Assembly (NCBI GenBank): GCA_017454855.1
Contig: JAFTCE010000057.1
Coordinates: 1-32,188 of the forward strand
Reading direction: 5' to 3'
From: Desulfovibrio sp.
GTDB lineage: Bacteria > Desulfobacterota > Desulfovibrionia > Desulfovibrionales > Desulfovibrionaceae
Length of the DNA stretch: 32,188 nt
Both the position numbers and the translations under genes were made by a program. This document shows positions 7,539 through 16,251 of the stretch, in pieces. Each line of letters starts with the position of its first letter. The stretch's first letter is position 1. The notes beneath the pieces are model-generated. The model did no database searches and was not told the origin of the DNA. It saw nothing but the letters and a program-made list of their open reading frames with translations.

Positions 7539-10500
7539 ATGGCCGCTTCCACAAAACCCAATTTTTTTCTGCGACGGCCCATTTTTTCAGCCGTCATTTC
7601 CATTGTCATCACCCTGGTGGGCGCCCTTGCCCTGGTGGCCCTGCCCATCGCCCAGTATCCGGATCTTGTTCCGCCCACGGTCAATGTGCAGGCCGCCTAT
7701 CCCGGTGCCTCTGCCGAGACCATTGCCGCAACGGTGCTGGCCCCGCTGGAAGTGAACATCAACGGCGTGGAGAACATGCTGTACATGAGTTCCACAGCCG
7801 CTTCGGGTTCGGGCACGGGCAGCATCAATGTGTACTTTGCCCTGGGAACCAATCCGGACATGGCCTTGGTCAACGTCAACAACAAGGTCAATCTGGCGCA
7901 GACGCTCTTGCCGGAGGAAGTGCGGCGGCAGGGCGTCACGGTGGTCAAGCGCTCGCCGGCCATGCTACAGGCCTTTGCCTTCATGTCGCCAGACGGGCGC
8001 TACGATGCCGTCTACATCCACAACTGGATGAATATCAACGTGGTGGACGAACTCAAGCGTGTGCCCGGCGTGGGCGACTGTTCCGTGTTTGGGCAGATGG
8101 ACTACGCCATGCGCATTTGGCTGCAGCCGGACAAACTCGCCAAGTACGGGCTTTCCGCCACTGAGGTCGCTGCCGCCATCCGCGAGCAAAACTCGCAGTT
8201 CGCCCCGGGACGTTTGGGTGACAATCCTGTGGGTTCGGAAGCCCAGCTTTCCTGGCAGATCGACACGCAGGGACGCCTGCTCACGCCGGAGCAATTCGGC
8301 AATATTATCGTACGGACGGGCGAGGACAGCGCCATGCTGCGTCTGCGGGACGTGGCCCGTATCGAAATGGGCGGCAAGGACTACTCCGTGGAGTCTACCT
8401 TCAATGGGAACATTGCCCGCATGGGGGCAGTGTACCTTTTGCCCGGGGCCAATGCCATTGAGACCGGCGAACGCGTCACGAAGCGCCTTGGGGAAATCGC
8501 CGCGACAATGCCCGACGGCATGACCTTCAAATTGGTGGTGGATACCAACGACTACGTCATGGAATCCATCAAGGAGGTCATCCACACCCTCGTTGAGGCC
8601 ATGATCCTCGTCTTTATTGTGGTCTTCGTCTTTCTGCAAAATTGGCGAGCCACGCTTATTCCCTGCATTGCCGTGCCCGTGTCCGTCATTGGCACCTTTG
8701 CCGGCATGTACGCTCTGGGCTATTCCATCAACACGTTGACACTTTTTGGTCTGGTGCTGGCCATCGGCATTGTGGTAGACGACGCCATTGTGGTGCTGGA
8801 GAACGTGGAACGTATCATGAGTTCCGAGCATCTGCCGCCCAAGGAGGCCACGGCCAAGGCCATGAACGAGGTGACGGCTCCGGTCATTGCTATTGTGCTG
8901 GTACTCTGCGCGGTCTTTATTCCCGTGTCCTTCATGGGGGGACTGGCCGGGCAGATGTACAAGCAGTTTGCCATCACCATTTCCGTGTCCGTGGTACTTT
9001 CGGGCATTGTGGCCTTGACGCTGACCCCGGCCCTCTGCGCCTTGCTGCTCAAGCCGCACCATCACGGCCATGTGCCGGTCAAGGTTTTCATTTGGTTCAA
9101 CTACACCTTTGGCCGTATCACCCACGGCTATTTGCGGGTCGTGCGTTTCATCAAGAATTCCGCGCTGCGGGCGCTGCTCCTCTTTGCCTGCATGGTGGGG
9201 GGTATTTTTTGGATTCTGGAGCGCGTGCCCACGGGACTCGTGCCCAACGAGGATCAGGGCTATACCATTGGCATGGCCATTTTGGGCGATGGGGCGTCGC
9301 TGCCGCGCACCAAGGCCGTGGGCGGTATCATCACAGACTATTCCATGAAGCTGCCCGGGGTCAAGGATGTGGCCATCATCAACGGCCTGGACATTACGTC
9401 TATTTCCGTCAAGAGCAACTATGCCACGTTTTTCACGTCGTTGAAGCCCTGGTCGGAGCGCATTGAGCCTGGACAGTCTGACGTTGACGTGACCGAAAAA
9501 ACCATGGCCATCAGCGCTATGCAGCCCGAGGCATTTGTCCTCTCTTTTTCGCCACCGCCCATCCAAGGCATGAGTACCACAGGCGGTTTTGAGGGCTATA
9601 TCCAGATGCGCGGGGATGGTACGCTGCATGATTTGGAAAAATACGCCAATGCCGTGGTGGCCGAGGCGACATCCCGCCATCCCGACGGCAGGCCCAAATA
9701 CCCGGCCATCGGCATGGTGCGCAACCTCTTCACCACGGGTTCTCCCCAGCTCTATGCCAATCTGGATCGCGAACGTTGCAAGGATATGGGCATCAGTATT
9801 GCCGATGTCTACAGCGCCATGGGGGCGTCCTTTGGTCAGACTTATGTCAACGACTTTAACTACCTGGGCCGTACCTTCCAGGTGCGTCTACAGGCCGAGG
9901 CGGACTACCGCATTCTTCCGGAATCCCTCAGGGATGTCTACGTCAAGAACGGGCGGGGCGAAATGGTGCCCCTCACGGCTGTCATGACTTTGGAGCGCCG
10001 CACAGCGCCGCAGGTGGTGGAGCGCTACAATGCCTTCCCGGCGGCGCACATCATGGGTACGCCCACCCCAGGCTTTGCCACGGGCGACACACTCAATCAG
10101 ATGGAAGCAGCGGCCAAGGCCGTCCTGCCCACAGAGTATTCCCTGGGCTGGGTGGGTTCCTCCTTGCAAGAAAAGCTCGCCAGTGCGGACACGCTCATGA
10201 TTTTTATCCTGGCCATCGTGATGGTCTTTCTCATTTTGGCAGCGCAGTACGAATCCTGGTCCCTGCCCCTGGCCGTACTCACGGCTGTGCCCTTTGGCGT
10301 GTTCGGCGCTTTTTTGGCCACGTGGCTGCGCGACCTTTCTAACGATGTTTATTTTCAGGTGGCCTTGGTGACACTCATTGGTTTGGCAGCAAAAAATGCC
10401 ATTCTTATTGTGGAATTCGCTGCGGATGCCTGGCGTGGTGGCCGCAGTCTTGATGCAGCGGCCATGCGGGCTTCACGCCTGCGCTTTAGGCCCATTGTCA

Positions 10501-10742
10501 TGACGAGTCTGGCCTTCATTCTGGGTGTGCTGCCCTTGGCCATCAGTACCGGCGCTGGGGCCAACAGCCGTCACGCCATCGGCACGGCCGTCATCGGGGG
10601 CATGCTGGCCGCCACCTGCATCGCGACACTCTTTGTGCCTTTTTTCTTCAAGATGATTATGACGATTTCGCTCAAGCTCCAAGGCAAGAGCGATCCCCAT
10701 GCCGGGAATGACAGTTACATCGACGAACAGGAGGAGATATGA
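7539..10742 (+). CDS. RND multidrug efflux pump, inner-membrane subunit (AcrB/MexB, HAE1 type)
   Basis: The 1067-aa proton antiporter has the normal family length and expels drugs or other amphiphiles through a tripartite complex. It opens with FFLRRPIFSAVISI (TM1). The proton-relay residues are present: Asp414-Asp415 in GIVVDDAIVVLENVERIM (TM4) and Lys952 in LIGLAAKNAILIVEFA (TM10). The porter-domain phrases PTVNVQAAYPGASAETI and PNEDQGYTIG are also typical. Substrates cannot be read from the sequence. The gene follows the adaptor by 9 bases and overlaps the outer-membrane factor by 4 bases (ATGA), so the three are one operon. Confidence 0.96.
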   Translation: MAASTKPNFFLRRPIFSAVISIVITLVGALALVALPIAQYPDLVPPTVNVQAAYPGASAETIAATVLAPLEVNINGVENMLYMSSTAASGSGTGSINVYFALGTNPDMALVNVNNKVNLAQTLLPEEVRRQGVTVVKRSPAMLQAFAFMSPDGRYDAVYIHNWMNINVVDELKRVPGVGDCSVFGQMDYAMRIWLQPDKLAKYGLSATEVAAAIREQNSQFAPGRLGDNPVGSEAQLSWQIDTQGRLLTPEQFGNIIVRTGEDSAMLRLRDVARIEMGGKDYSVESTFNGNIARMGAVYLLPGANAIETGERVTKRLGEIAATMPDGMTFKLVVDTNDYVMESIKEVIHTLVEAMILVFIVVFVFLQNWRATLIPCIAVPVSVIGTFAGMYALGYSINTLTLFGLVLAIGIVVDDAIVVLENVERIMSSEHLPPKEATAKAMNEVTAPVIAIVLVLCAVFIPVSFMGGLAGQMYKQFAITISVSVVLSGIVALTLTPALCALLLKPHHHGHVPVKVFIWFNYTFGRITHGYLRVVRFIKNSALRALLLFACMVGGIFWILERVPTGLVPNEDQGYTIGMAILGDGASLPRTKAVGGIITDYSMKLPGVKDVAIINGLDITSISVKSNYATFFTSLKPWSERIEPGQSDVDVTEKTMAISAMQPEAFVLSFSPPPIQGMSTTGGFEGYIQMRGDGTLHDLEKYANAVVAEATSRHPDGRPKYPAIGMVRNLFTTGSPQLYANLDRERCKDMGISIADVYSAMGASFGQTYVNDFNYLGRTFQVRLQAEADYRILPESLRDVYVKNGRGEMVPLTAVMTLERRTAPQVVERYNAFPAAHIMGTPTPGFATGDTLNQMEAAAKAVLPTEYSLGWVGSSLQEKLASADTLMIFILAIVMVFLILAAQYESWSLPLAVLTAVPFGVFGAFLATWLRDLSNDVYFQVALVTLIGLAAKNAILIVEFAADAWRGGRSLDAAAMRASRLRFRPIVMTSLAFILGVLPLAISTGAGANSRHAIGTAVIGGMLAATCIATLFVPFFFKMIMTISLKLQGKSDPHAGNDSYIDEQEEI

Positions 10743-12271
10743 GCGGAGGCTGCAAGCCCTTTGGTTTTTTGACTGCGATTTCGTTTGCGACCTTGCTGTG
10801 TACGGCTTTGCTGTCGTCGTGTTCCTTTGCACCGCGCTATGAGCGGCCCGAAGTGGATTTGCCCAAGCAGTGGCGTGCTGTGGACATGGGGGCGACCCCC
10901 TTGAACACGGACTGGTGGGTGCGCTTCAACGATCCCGTGCTGACGGCCATGGTTGAAGAGGCTCTCAAGAACAACCTTGACCTGGCCCAGTCCATGGGCA
11001 AGATTGAATCTGCCGCCGCCCAGGCTGGCGTGGGTTCGGCGGCGCTTGCTCCACTCATCAGCGGTAATGCTTCGGCCAAATCCGAAAGCGCCTCGGAGCG
11101 TGCGCCCAATCTTACGGCGCCGTATGATGTGAGCGGACTGGCCCGGGCGCCTTCCGTGTATCAAGGGACGCTCAATGCTGCGTGGGAATTGGATTTCTGG
11201 GGGCGGCTGCGCAATCAGTACACCATGCTCAGCGATATCCTCATGAACACGGTGATCAGCCACGAAGCTTTGCGGCTGTCCATTGCGGGCCAGACGGCAC
11301 AGACCTATTTTTCCTTGCTGGCCCTGGACATGCAGTTTGACACGGCTAAACGCACACTGAAGTCCCGAGAGGAAGCTTTCCGCATTTACACGGCGCGCTA
11401 TAAGCAGGGTGATATTACCGAGCTGGATTGGCAGCGGGCCAAGGCTGAGGTGGAGACGGCGCGAGCCCAGGTACACACCAGCGCCATCAGCGTAGACAGG
11501 GCAGAGGCCGCTTTGGCCGTCCTGCTGGGGCGTCCGCCGCGCGACATCATTGAGCGACACATGGCCAGGGGTAAGGGCATTGCTTCCCTGCCCGCACCGC
11601 CCGTCCTGCCAGCAGGACTGCCTTCGGAGTTGCTGCTGCGCAGGCCAGACATCCGTGCCGCAGAATACAGCATCATGGCGACCAATGCCAATATTGGCGT
11701 GGCGCGAGCCCAGTTCTTCCCCACCATTTCCCTGACCGGTGCGCTGGGTACCCTCGCTACCGGGGTGGGCAGCCTGTTCTCCAGCGCCTCCGGCACATGG
11801 AGCTATGGCGTCACCGGTTCTGTGCCCATCCTCGACTTCGGGCGCAACTGGTATAACCTCAAGGATGCTGAGGCCCAGAAGAAGATCGCCATTGCCGTCT
11901 ATCGCAAGACCGTGCAAGCTGCATTCGAAGACATCCGCACGGCACTTACGGCGCAGCGTGAGGCGGATAACGTGCTGCGCAGCATGCGGGTGCAGGTGGC
12001 AAGTCTCCGCCGTTCCACGGACATAGCGCGTCTTCAGTATGATAATGGATATACTGACTATCTGACCGTTCTGGATTCCGAGCGGCAGCTTTTTTCCGCA
12101 GAGCTGCAGCTGGCCACAGCCCTGCAAAATCGGCTGAACAGTGTTGTCAGCGTCTGTATGGCCCTGGGTGGGGGGTGGCGTGATGTCGGCGCAAGCCCCA
12201 CAATTCCTATTATCGACAAGGAAAAGCTCTTGCACGAGGCTACGACGGACAAAACGTCAACCTTTAAATAG
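10739..12271 (+). CDS. Outer-membrane efflux channel lipoprotein (OprM/NodT type)
   Basis: The 510-aa protein supplies the outer-membrane exit duct for the RND pump. A signal peptide ends in LLSSC with Cys28 as the lipidation site, followed by SFAPRYERP, characteristic of OprM-like lipoproteins. The two OEP repeats are recognisable from NNLDLAQSMGKIESA and AWELDFWGRLRNQY in the first half and LLLRRPDIRAAEYSIM, FFPTISLTGALG and LDFGRNWYNL in the second. GAGGAG lies just before the ATG, inside the end of the pump gene, and the two frames overlap by ATGA, indicating translational coupling. Confidence 0.95.
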   Translation: MSGGCKPFGFLTAISFATLLCTALLSSCSFAPRYERPEVDLPKQWRAVDMGATPLNTDWWVRFNDPVLTAMVEEALKNNLDLAQSMGKIESAAAQAGVGSAALAPLISGNASAKSESASERAPNLTAPYDVSGLARAPSVYQGTLNAAWELDFWGRLRNQYTMLSDILMNTVISHEALRLSIAGQTAQTYFSLLALDMQFDTAKRTLKSREEAFRIYTARYKQGDITELDWQRAKAEVETARAQVHTSAISVDRAEAALAVLLGRPPRDIIERHMARGKGIASLPAPPVLPAGLPSELLLRRPDIRAAEYSIMATNANIGVARAQFFPTISLTGALGTLATGVGSLFSSASGTWSYGVTGSVPILDFGRNWYNLKDAEAQKKIAIAVYRKTVQAAFEDIRTALTAQREADNVLRSMRVQVASLRRSTDIARLQYDNGYTDYLTVLDSERQLFSAELQLATALQNRLNSVVSVCMALGGGWRDVGASPTIPIIDKEKLLHEATTDKTSTFK

Positions 12272-12306
12272 CTCGTTTCCGGCATATGGGTGGGGCCAGA
12301 AAAAAA

Positions 12307-12396
12307 CTGGCCTCTTTGCGCCTACGGGCCATGCTTTGGGGGAGGCTTGACAACCATCTTTGATAGTCTGGCCTCTTTGCGCCTGCGGGCCATGCT
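12307..12396 (+). repeat. 29-bp direct repeat, two copies
   Basis: Copies at 12307-12335 and 12368-12396 differ at one position (period 61). A third, partial copy (19 of 20 bases) at 12444-12463 encodes the C-terminal MARRRK of the minus-strand gene. The two outer copies therefore look like duplicated 3' ends of that gene. A hairpin GGCCAG / CTGGCC with an A7 loop precedes copy 1 and may help end the efflux transcript. Confidence 0.75.
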
Positions 12397-12398
12397 CT

Positions 12399-12436
12399 CG
12401 GCCAGGGGGATGGAGACTAGACAAACCCTCTGGCCG
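12399..12436. other. Large imperfect hairpin between convergent genes
   Basis: CGGCCAGGGGG (12399-12409) pairs with CCCTCTGGCCG (12426-12436), 10 of 11 positions, with a 16-base loop. It sits just past the 3' end of the minus-strand TPR gene and downstream of the plus-strand efflux operon. It could terminate either, but a clear T run is missing on both sides (TAATTTATTT follows on plus). Confidence 0.45.
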
Positions 12437-12440
12437 TAAT

Positions 12441-13832
12441 TTATTTGCGTCTGCGGGCCATGCGCCAGGTGAGTTTCATAACAGAGAGGAAGTCACCAAG
12501 CCCATCCAGACCAGATTCGTCTATGCCTTCATCCATCTCAAAATTGGCAATGACGTGACTATCGCTCTTGCCCTTTGGCACGTCAAAAGTATCGACGAGG
12601 GGCAGGGACTCGCCCGATCGGGTGACATGGGGAGCTTGGGGAGTACCTGAAGCTGCTCCCTTGGCGTTTCGAGAGAGCGCATCCTGTTTTTCGTCATCCT
12701 GGGCCTTTGCTTCCATTCTCCGCGCAGCCAGGCGGGCCTGACGTTGGCGTTCGGCTGTTTCTTCCTGGCGTCGTTGTTCCAGTTGCCGTGCGAGTTTGTC
12801 CAGAGTCTGTCGGATTTCCTTGCCCAGCACCTCGGCTACATCCGTGCCTAGGCCCAGTTCTAGCATATTTTCCATAGCCAGAAGCGCCGTGTCCGGTTGT
12901 GGTGCGGTCAGGCACACTGTTGCCAGCTTGTCGCGCATTTGCTTTCGCGGAGTCAGGCTGTAGCCTTGGGCCAGAACAGCCGCAGCTTCCTCGTATTCCC
13001 CCTGACGTATGCGCTGCACGGCCTCGGCCAGAAAGGGACTGCGGGCGTCGGGATCTTCCTGCAGCAGCCGGGCGTAGACCGCACGAGCGCGATTCCACTG
13101 GCTGGCGTGGACAAAGGTGGCCGCTGCCTTGGCGAGATAGGCGCGGTAGCGGTTCATATCGCCCTTGCCTTTCCAGGCTGCGGCCATGCCCAGTTCTGCC
13201 TTGCCCCGGATGAGCGCACCGCGCAATGCCTTCTGGAAGGCATTGATGGCATAGTTCCATTTGCCTTCTGCAAGGCATTGCATGCCCACGCGAAAATAGT
13301 CTTCCGGGGCGCGAACAGGCTTGAGCAATATTCCATACGTGGACAGGGCTGCATCAAAGGCTTTGGTATCGGCAAGGCGTTCGGCCCGTTCCAGATCATC
13401 CAAGGAGCGGCGGGGGGCGCTCAAGTTGTCCATATGCGCCTTGAGCGTCTGTACGGAGTAGGGGCGGGCCAGAAGTGCGCTGGCTCCGCAACCCAGCGTT
13501 TTGAGCTGCTCCAGCTCATTGTCATGGGGCAGGATGAGCAGTACTGGCAAGTCGAGTAAAAGGGGGTGCAGCCGCAGGATGGCGCAGAACTGTTCGCCGC
13601 TCATGTCTGCCAGGCGTTGGGTGCAGACCACCAAATCCGGAAAGAATCTGGCTGCGCCGGTTTGGGGACCGGCCAGCAGACGGCAGGCAGCGACGCCCGA
13701 AGTCATGCATTCTATACGGCCAGCTCCGGCCTCGCGCAGCGCCCTTTTATCTAGATTGCCAGGATCATCGCTTTCCGACAAAAGCAGTATGGCTGGCGGA
13801 CGCGAAGGTGTGGGGATGGGCTTGTTGAGCAT
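12441..13832 (-). CDS. Pseudo-receiver domain plus TPR-like protein
   Basis: The 463-aa cytoplasmic protein begins with a response-regulator-like fold (about 15-140: AILLLSESDD, PDLVVCTQRLADMSGEQ, LPVLLILPHDNE, ALLARPYS). The aspartate that normally takes the phosphate is replaced by threonine in VVCTQ, and the conserved lysine of the K-P motif is arginine (ARPY), so phosphorylation is unlikely. Residues ~150-350 form TPR-like helical pairs (EDYFRVGMQCLAEGKWNYAI, AVYARLLQEDPDA). A charged, probably coiled segment follows (QLEQRRQEETAERQRQARL). No output DNA-binding domain is present. The ATG at 13832 has AAGGGA about nine bases upstream and starts next to the receiver; an upstream frame extension reaches 13943 without a good site. 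It is divergent from the AAA+ ATPase. Confidence 0.82.
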   Translation of the reverse strand: MLNKPIPTPSRPPAILLLSESDDPGNLDKRALREAGAGRIECMTSGVAACRLLAGPQTGAARFFPDLVVCTQRLADMSGEQFCAILRLHPLLLDLPVLLILPHDNELEQLKTLGCGASALLARPYSVQTLKAHMDNLSAPRRSLDDLERAERLADTKAFDAALSTYGILLKPVRAPEDYFRVGMQCLAEGKWNYAINAFQKALRGALIRGKAELGMAAAWKGKGDMNRYRAYLAKAAATFVHASQWNRARAVYARLLQEDPDARSPFLAEAVQRIRQGEYEEAAAVLAQGYSLTPRKQMRDKLATVCLTAPQPDTALLAMENMLELGLGTDVAEVLGKEIRQTLDKLARQLEQRRQEETAERQRQARLAARRMEAKAQDDEKQDALSRNAKGAASGTPQAPHVTRSGESLPLVDTFDVPKGKSDSHVIANFEMDEGIDESGLDGLGDFLSVMKLTWRMARRRK

Positions 13833-13906
13833 GGCACGTATTCCCTTAGAAAAGCAAAATTGCTTCCCTAGCATACCCGCCAATGGAAACCTGTGCAAGA
13901 ACCATT

Positions 13907-13920
13907 CTGGGATGTCCCAG
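13907..13920. promoter_or_regulatory. Short dyad in a divergent promoter region
   Basis: CTGGGA (13907-13912) and TCCCAG (13915-13920) form a 6-bp inverted repeat with a 2-base centre in the 225-base gap between two divergently transcribed genes. It is suited to bind a dimeric regulator of both. There is no direct evidence of function, and short dyads of this length occur by chance. Confidence 0.2.
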
Positions 13921-14057
13921 GGCAAGAGACAGGCAATGCGCAAAAAAGAGACAAAACCATAGTCTGGAGGTATGGCAAAAAAATTTCACAAAAATTTTTT
14001 ACTTTCCAGATTTTGGAATATCCCTATGCCATACTGCGCGCAAACAGGAGACAATGC

Positions 14058-16244
14058 ATGGGAAAACGCCCTTCCGTGGCTGGCAAGGATGCAGGGAACT
14101 TTTCTCGTTTTGAACTCGTGAATGTGCAGGCTCAGGTCGCAGAATGGCTTAGGAGGCTCATGGATGTGCAGGATTTTCAATATGATGAAGGATTCTTTAG
14201 CTGTTTTGAATGGTGCTGCAATGCCCTGAAGCCTATCTTGACCACTTTGCAGCAGGAAGCCGCACAGAAAAAGTTGCGTGTTCTGGCTTCCGCGAAGGTC
14301 AGGAAGAAGCTGAAGGAGATGCAGGAAACGTCGTGGCGTGATCTTCCGGATGCCTTTGAATCGTTGCTGGATGCATTTCCCGCGACGCGTTCCGTTGTGG
14401 CAAACGCTCTGGCTGTCGCACTGGAGCAGGCGGCTAGCCTAAAAAAGCAGCCTGACATCGTGGGGCATATGGCAACTTTTTTTGGCCTGGATGAGGATGC
14501 GTTGAAAATATGCACGTTTGCCTTTCTTGTTCACAATTACAATAAATGCCGCTATTTCAGTCATGAGGATTTCGATGAATATGAAAATCGTCATTGCCTT
14601 GCAACCATGCTTGATATACCAGAAGCACGGCTTTCTGCGCAGATAGCGCAGTTGCTGTCCATGGGCATTCTCAGCGATAGCTACGATAACCTGCACTTGA
14701 GTTCCAACATTGAGACTGCCTGGCGTGAAGGTAGCTACGAACATCTAGAGCGCAGCTTTTGTCTTCCTCTCAGTCAAAGTGACATTGCTTTTGAACAGTG
14801 CCATGTCAAGGCAGAGGATAAGAAACATGTTCTGGAACTCCTGGCACATGCTGGCGATATGCCCAGGCATATCCTCCTCTATGGCGCTCCGGGAACCGGC
14901 AAGACCACCTTTGCCCGTTGCCTGGCGGATGCCTTGGGCGTCAATGCCTGGGCAGTGCCTTGCAAGGATGATGACAGTCCCGCAGACAGGCGTGCCGCCC
15001 TTGTGGCCTGCATACATCTGGCAGGACAACACAAAAAAGCCTTTGTCCTTGTGGATGAGGCGGAATACATTCTGGATACGGATCAGGGCGAGCATCGGAA
15101 CATGGCTTCGCCCAAGGCCTGGCTTACGGCCTTTTTGGAGCAGAAAAATGTCAGCGTCATCTGGATTACCAACCATGTGGAGCATCTGGATCCGGCCATT
15201 CGCCGCAGGTTTGCCTACAGCATCCATTTTCCGGAATTGAACAAGAAGGAGCGCTGCAACTTGTGGCGCGCTGTCTCCAAAAGGTTACGCCTGGCTTGCC
15301 GTTTGTCGGATGACGTCATCCAACAGTTGAGCGAACGCTATCCCGTTCAAGTGGCCGTTATGGAGAGCAGTCTGCGCCAGGCCAGGGCCATCGCCAGCCG
15401 TGAGGAATTTTTGCCCAGGCTGGAGCAGATACTTTCTGCCCACCTGACCTTGCAGCATGACGGAGAAAAACCTTCGTGTTGCAAAGCCCGTCCCAAGGAG
15501 GAAGATTTTACCTTGGACGGCACATGCATGCAGGGATCGGTGCATGACTTCGTGGCTCGCTGCCGTAAGCTGGACGCGTATATGCGTCAAGACAATGGCA
15601 GTTTTAGGCCGTGCATGGGCAACATGCTCTTTTATGGCCCTCCTGGTACAGGAAAAACAGCGATGGCGCGCCACATTGCCCACGTGTTGGATCGCCCTGG
15701 CTTGGTAAAACGCGCCAGCGATCTGCTGGATATGTATGTGGGGGGAACGGAAGCAAGGATAGCTGCAGCCTTCCGGGAAGCCAGGGATGAAGGCGCTGTC
15801 CTCATCATGGACGAAGTGGACAGTTTTCTCCAAGGTCGTGAGGGCGCGCAACGTAGCTGGGAAATTACGCAAGTCAACGAGTTCCTGACGCAATTGGAAC
15901 AGTGCAATTCGTTCTGCATCTGCACCACAAACTTCAGAGAGGTTTTGGACAGCGCCGCCATGCGCCGGTTCAGTTTTAAGATACGGTTTGGCTATGCCGG
16001 ACCAGAGCAATTGGAAACCCTGTATCGCACACTATTGGCACCTTTGGCCGCCGGAGAGCCGCAGATGTCGATTTTAGAGGCATTACGTTGCCAGAAATGC
16101 CTGACGCCAGGCGATTTCCAGACCGTCAAGATGCAGTTCTGGCTGGAAGAGCCGGGGAGTGTTGCCCATGAGACGCTTTTGGAGGCCCTGTGCCGTGAAC
16201 AAGCCTTGAAACTCGAATCGTCTGTCAGAAAATTGGGATTTTAA
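14058..16244 (+). CDS. Tandem AAA+ ATPase of unknown function
   Basis: The 728-aa protein has two AAA+ modules. The first has Walker A GAPGTGKT at 276-283, Walker B LVDEAE (Asp333-Glu334), a sensor-like WITNH and the arginine run AIRRRF. The second has GPPGTGKT at 527-534, LIMDEVD (Asp585-Glu586), CTTNF and AMRRF. Both sites look competent for ATP hydrolysis. The ~270-residue N-terminal region is helical and matches nothing I recognise; no protease, nuclease or membrane segment is evident. Cdc48-like remodelling is a reasonable analogy, but the substrate is unknown. The ATG at 14058 has AGGAG seven bases upstream; the open frame extends back to 13893 without a site. It is divergent from the pseudo-receiver/TPR gene and converges on miaB 8 bases away. 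Confidence 0.85.
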   Translation: MGKRPSVAGKDAGNFSRFELVNVQAQVAEWLRRLMDVQDFQYDEGFFSCFEWCCNALKPILTTLQQEAAQKKLRVLASAKVRKKLKEMQETSWRDLPDAFESLLDAFPATRSVVANALAVALEQAASLKKQPDIVGHMATFFGLDEDALKICTFAFLVHNYNKCRYFSHEDFDEYENRHCLATMLDIPEARLSAQIAQLLSMGILSDSYDNLHLSSNIETAWREGSYEHLERSFCLPLSQSDIAFEQCHVKAEDKKHVLELLAHAGDMPRHILLYGAPGTGKTTFARCLADALGVNAWAVPCKDDDSPADRRAALVACIHLAGQHKKAFVLVDEAEYILDTDQGEHRNMASPKAWLTAFLEQKNVSVIWITNHVEHLDPAIRRRFAYSIHFPELNKKERCNLWRAVSKRLRLACRLSDDVIQQLSERYPVQVAVMESSLRQARAIASREEFLPRLEQILSAHLTLQHDGEKPSCCKARPKEEDFTLDGTCMQGSVHDFVARCRKLDAYMRQDNGSFRPCMGNMLFYGPPGTGKTAMARHIAHVLDRPGLVKRASDLLDMYVGGTEARIAAAFREARDEGAVLIMDEVDSFLQGREGAQRSWEITQVNEFLTQLEQCNSFCICTTNFREVLDSAAMRRFSFKIRFGYAGPEQLETLYRTLLAPLAAGEPQMSILEALRCQKCLTPGDFQTVKMQFWLEEPGSVAHETLLEALCREQALKLESSVRKLGF

Positions 16245-16251
16245 GCTACCA

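Noticed and set aside
7965..9680. 571-codon minus-strand frame inside the RND pump gene
   Set aside because: It is the antisense shadow of a well-conserved pump; its His/Gly-rich composition is typical of such shadows.
10715..12235. 506-codon minus-strand frame over the outer-membrane factor gene
   Set aside because: Antisense shadow of a clear OprM-type gene.
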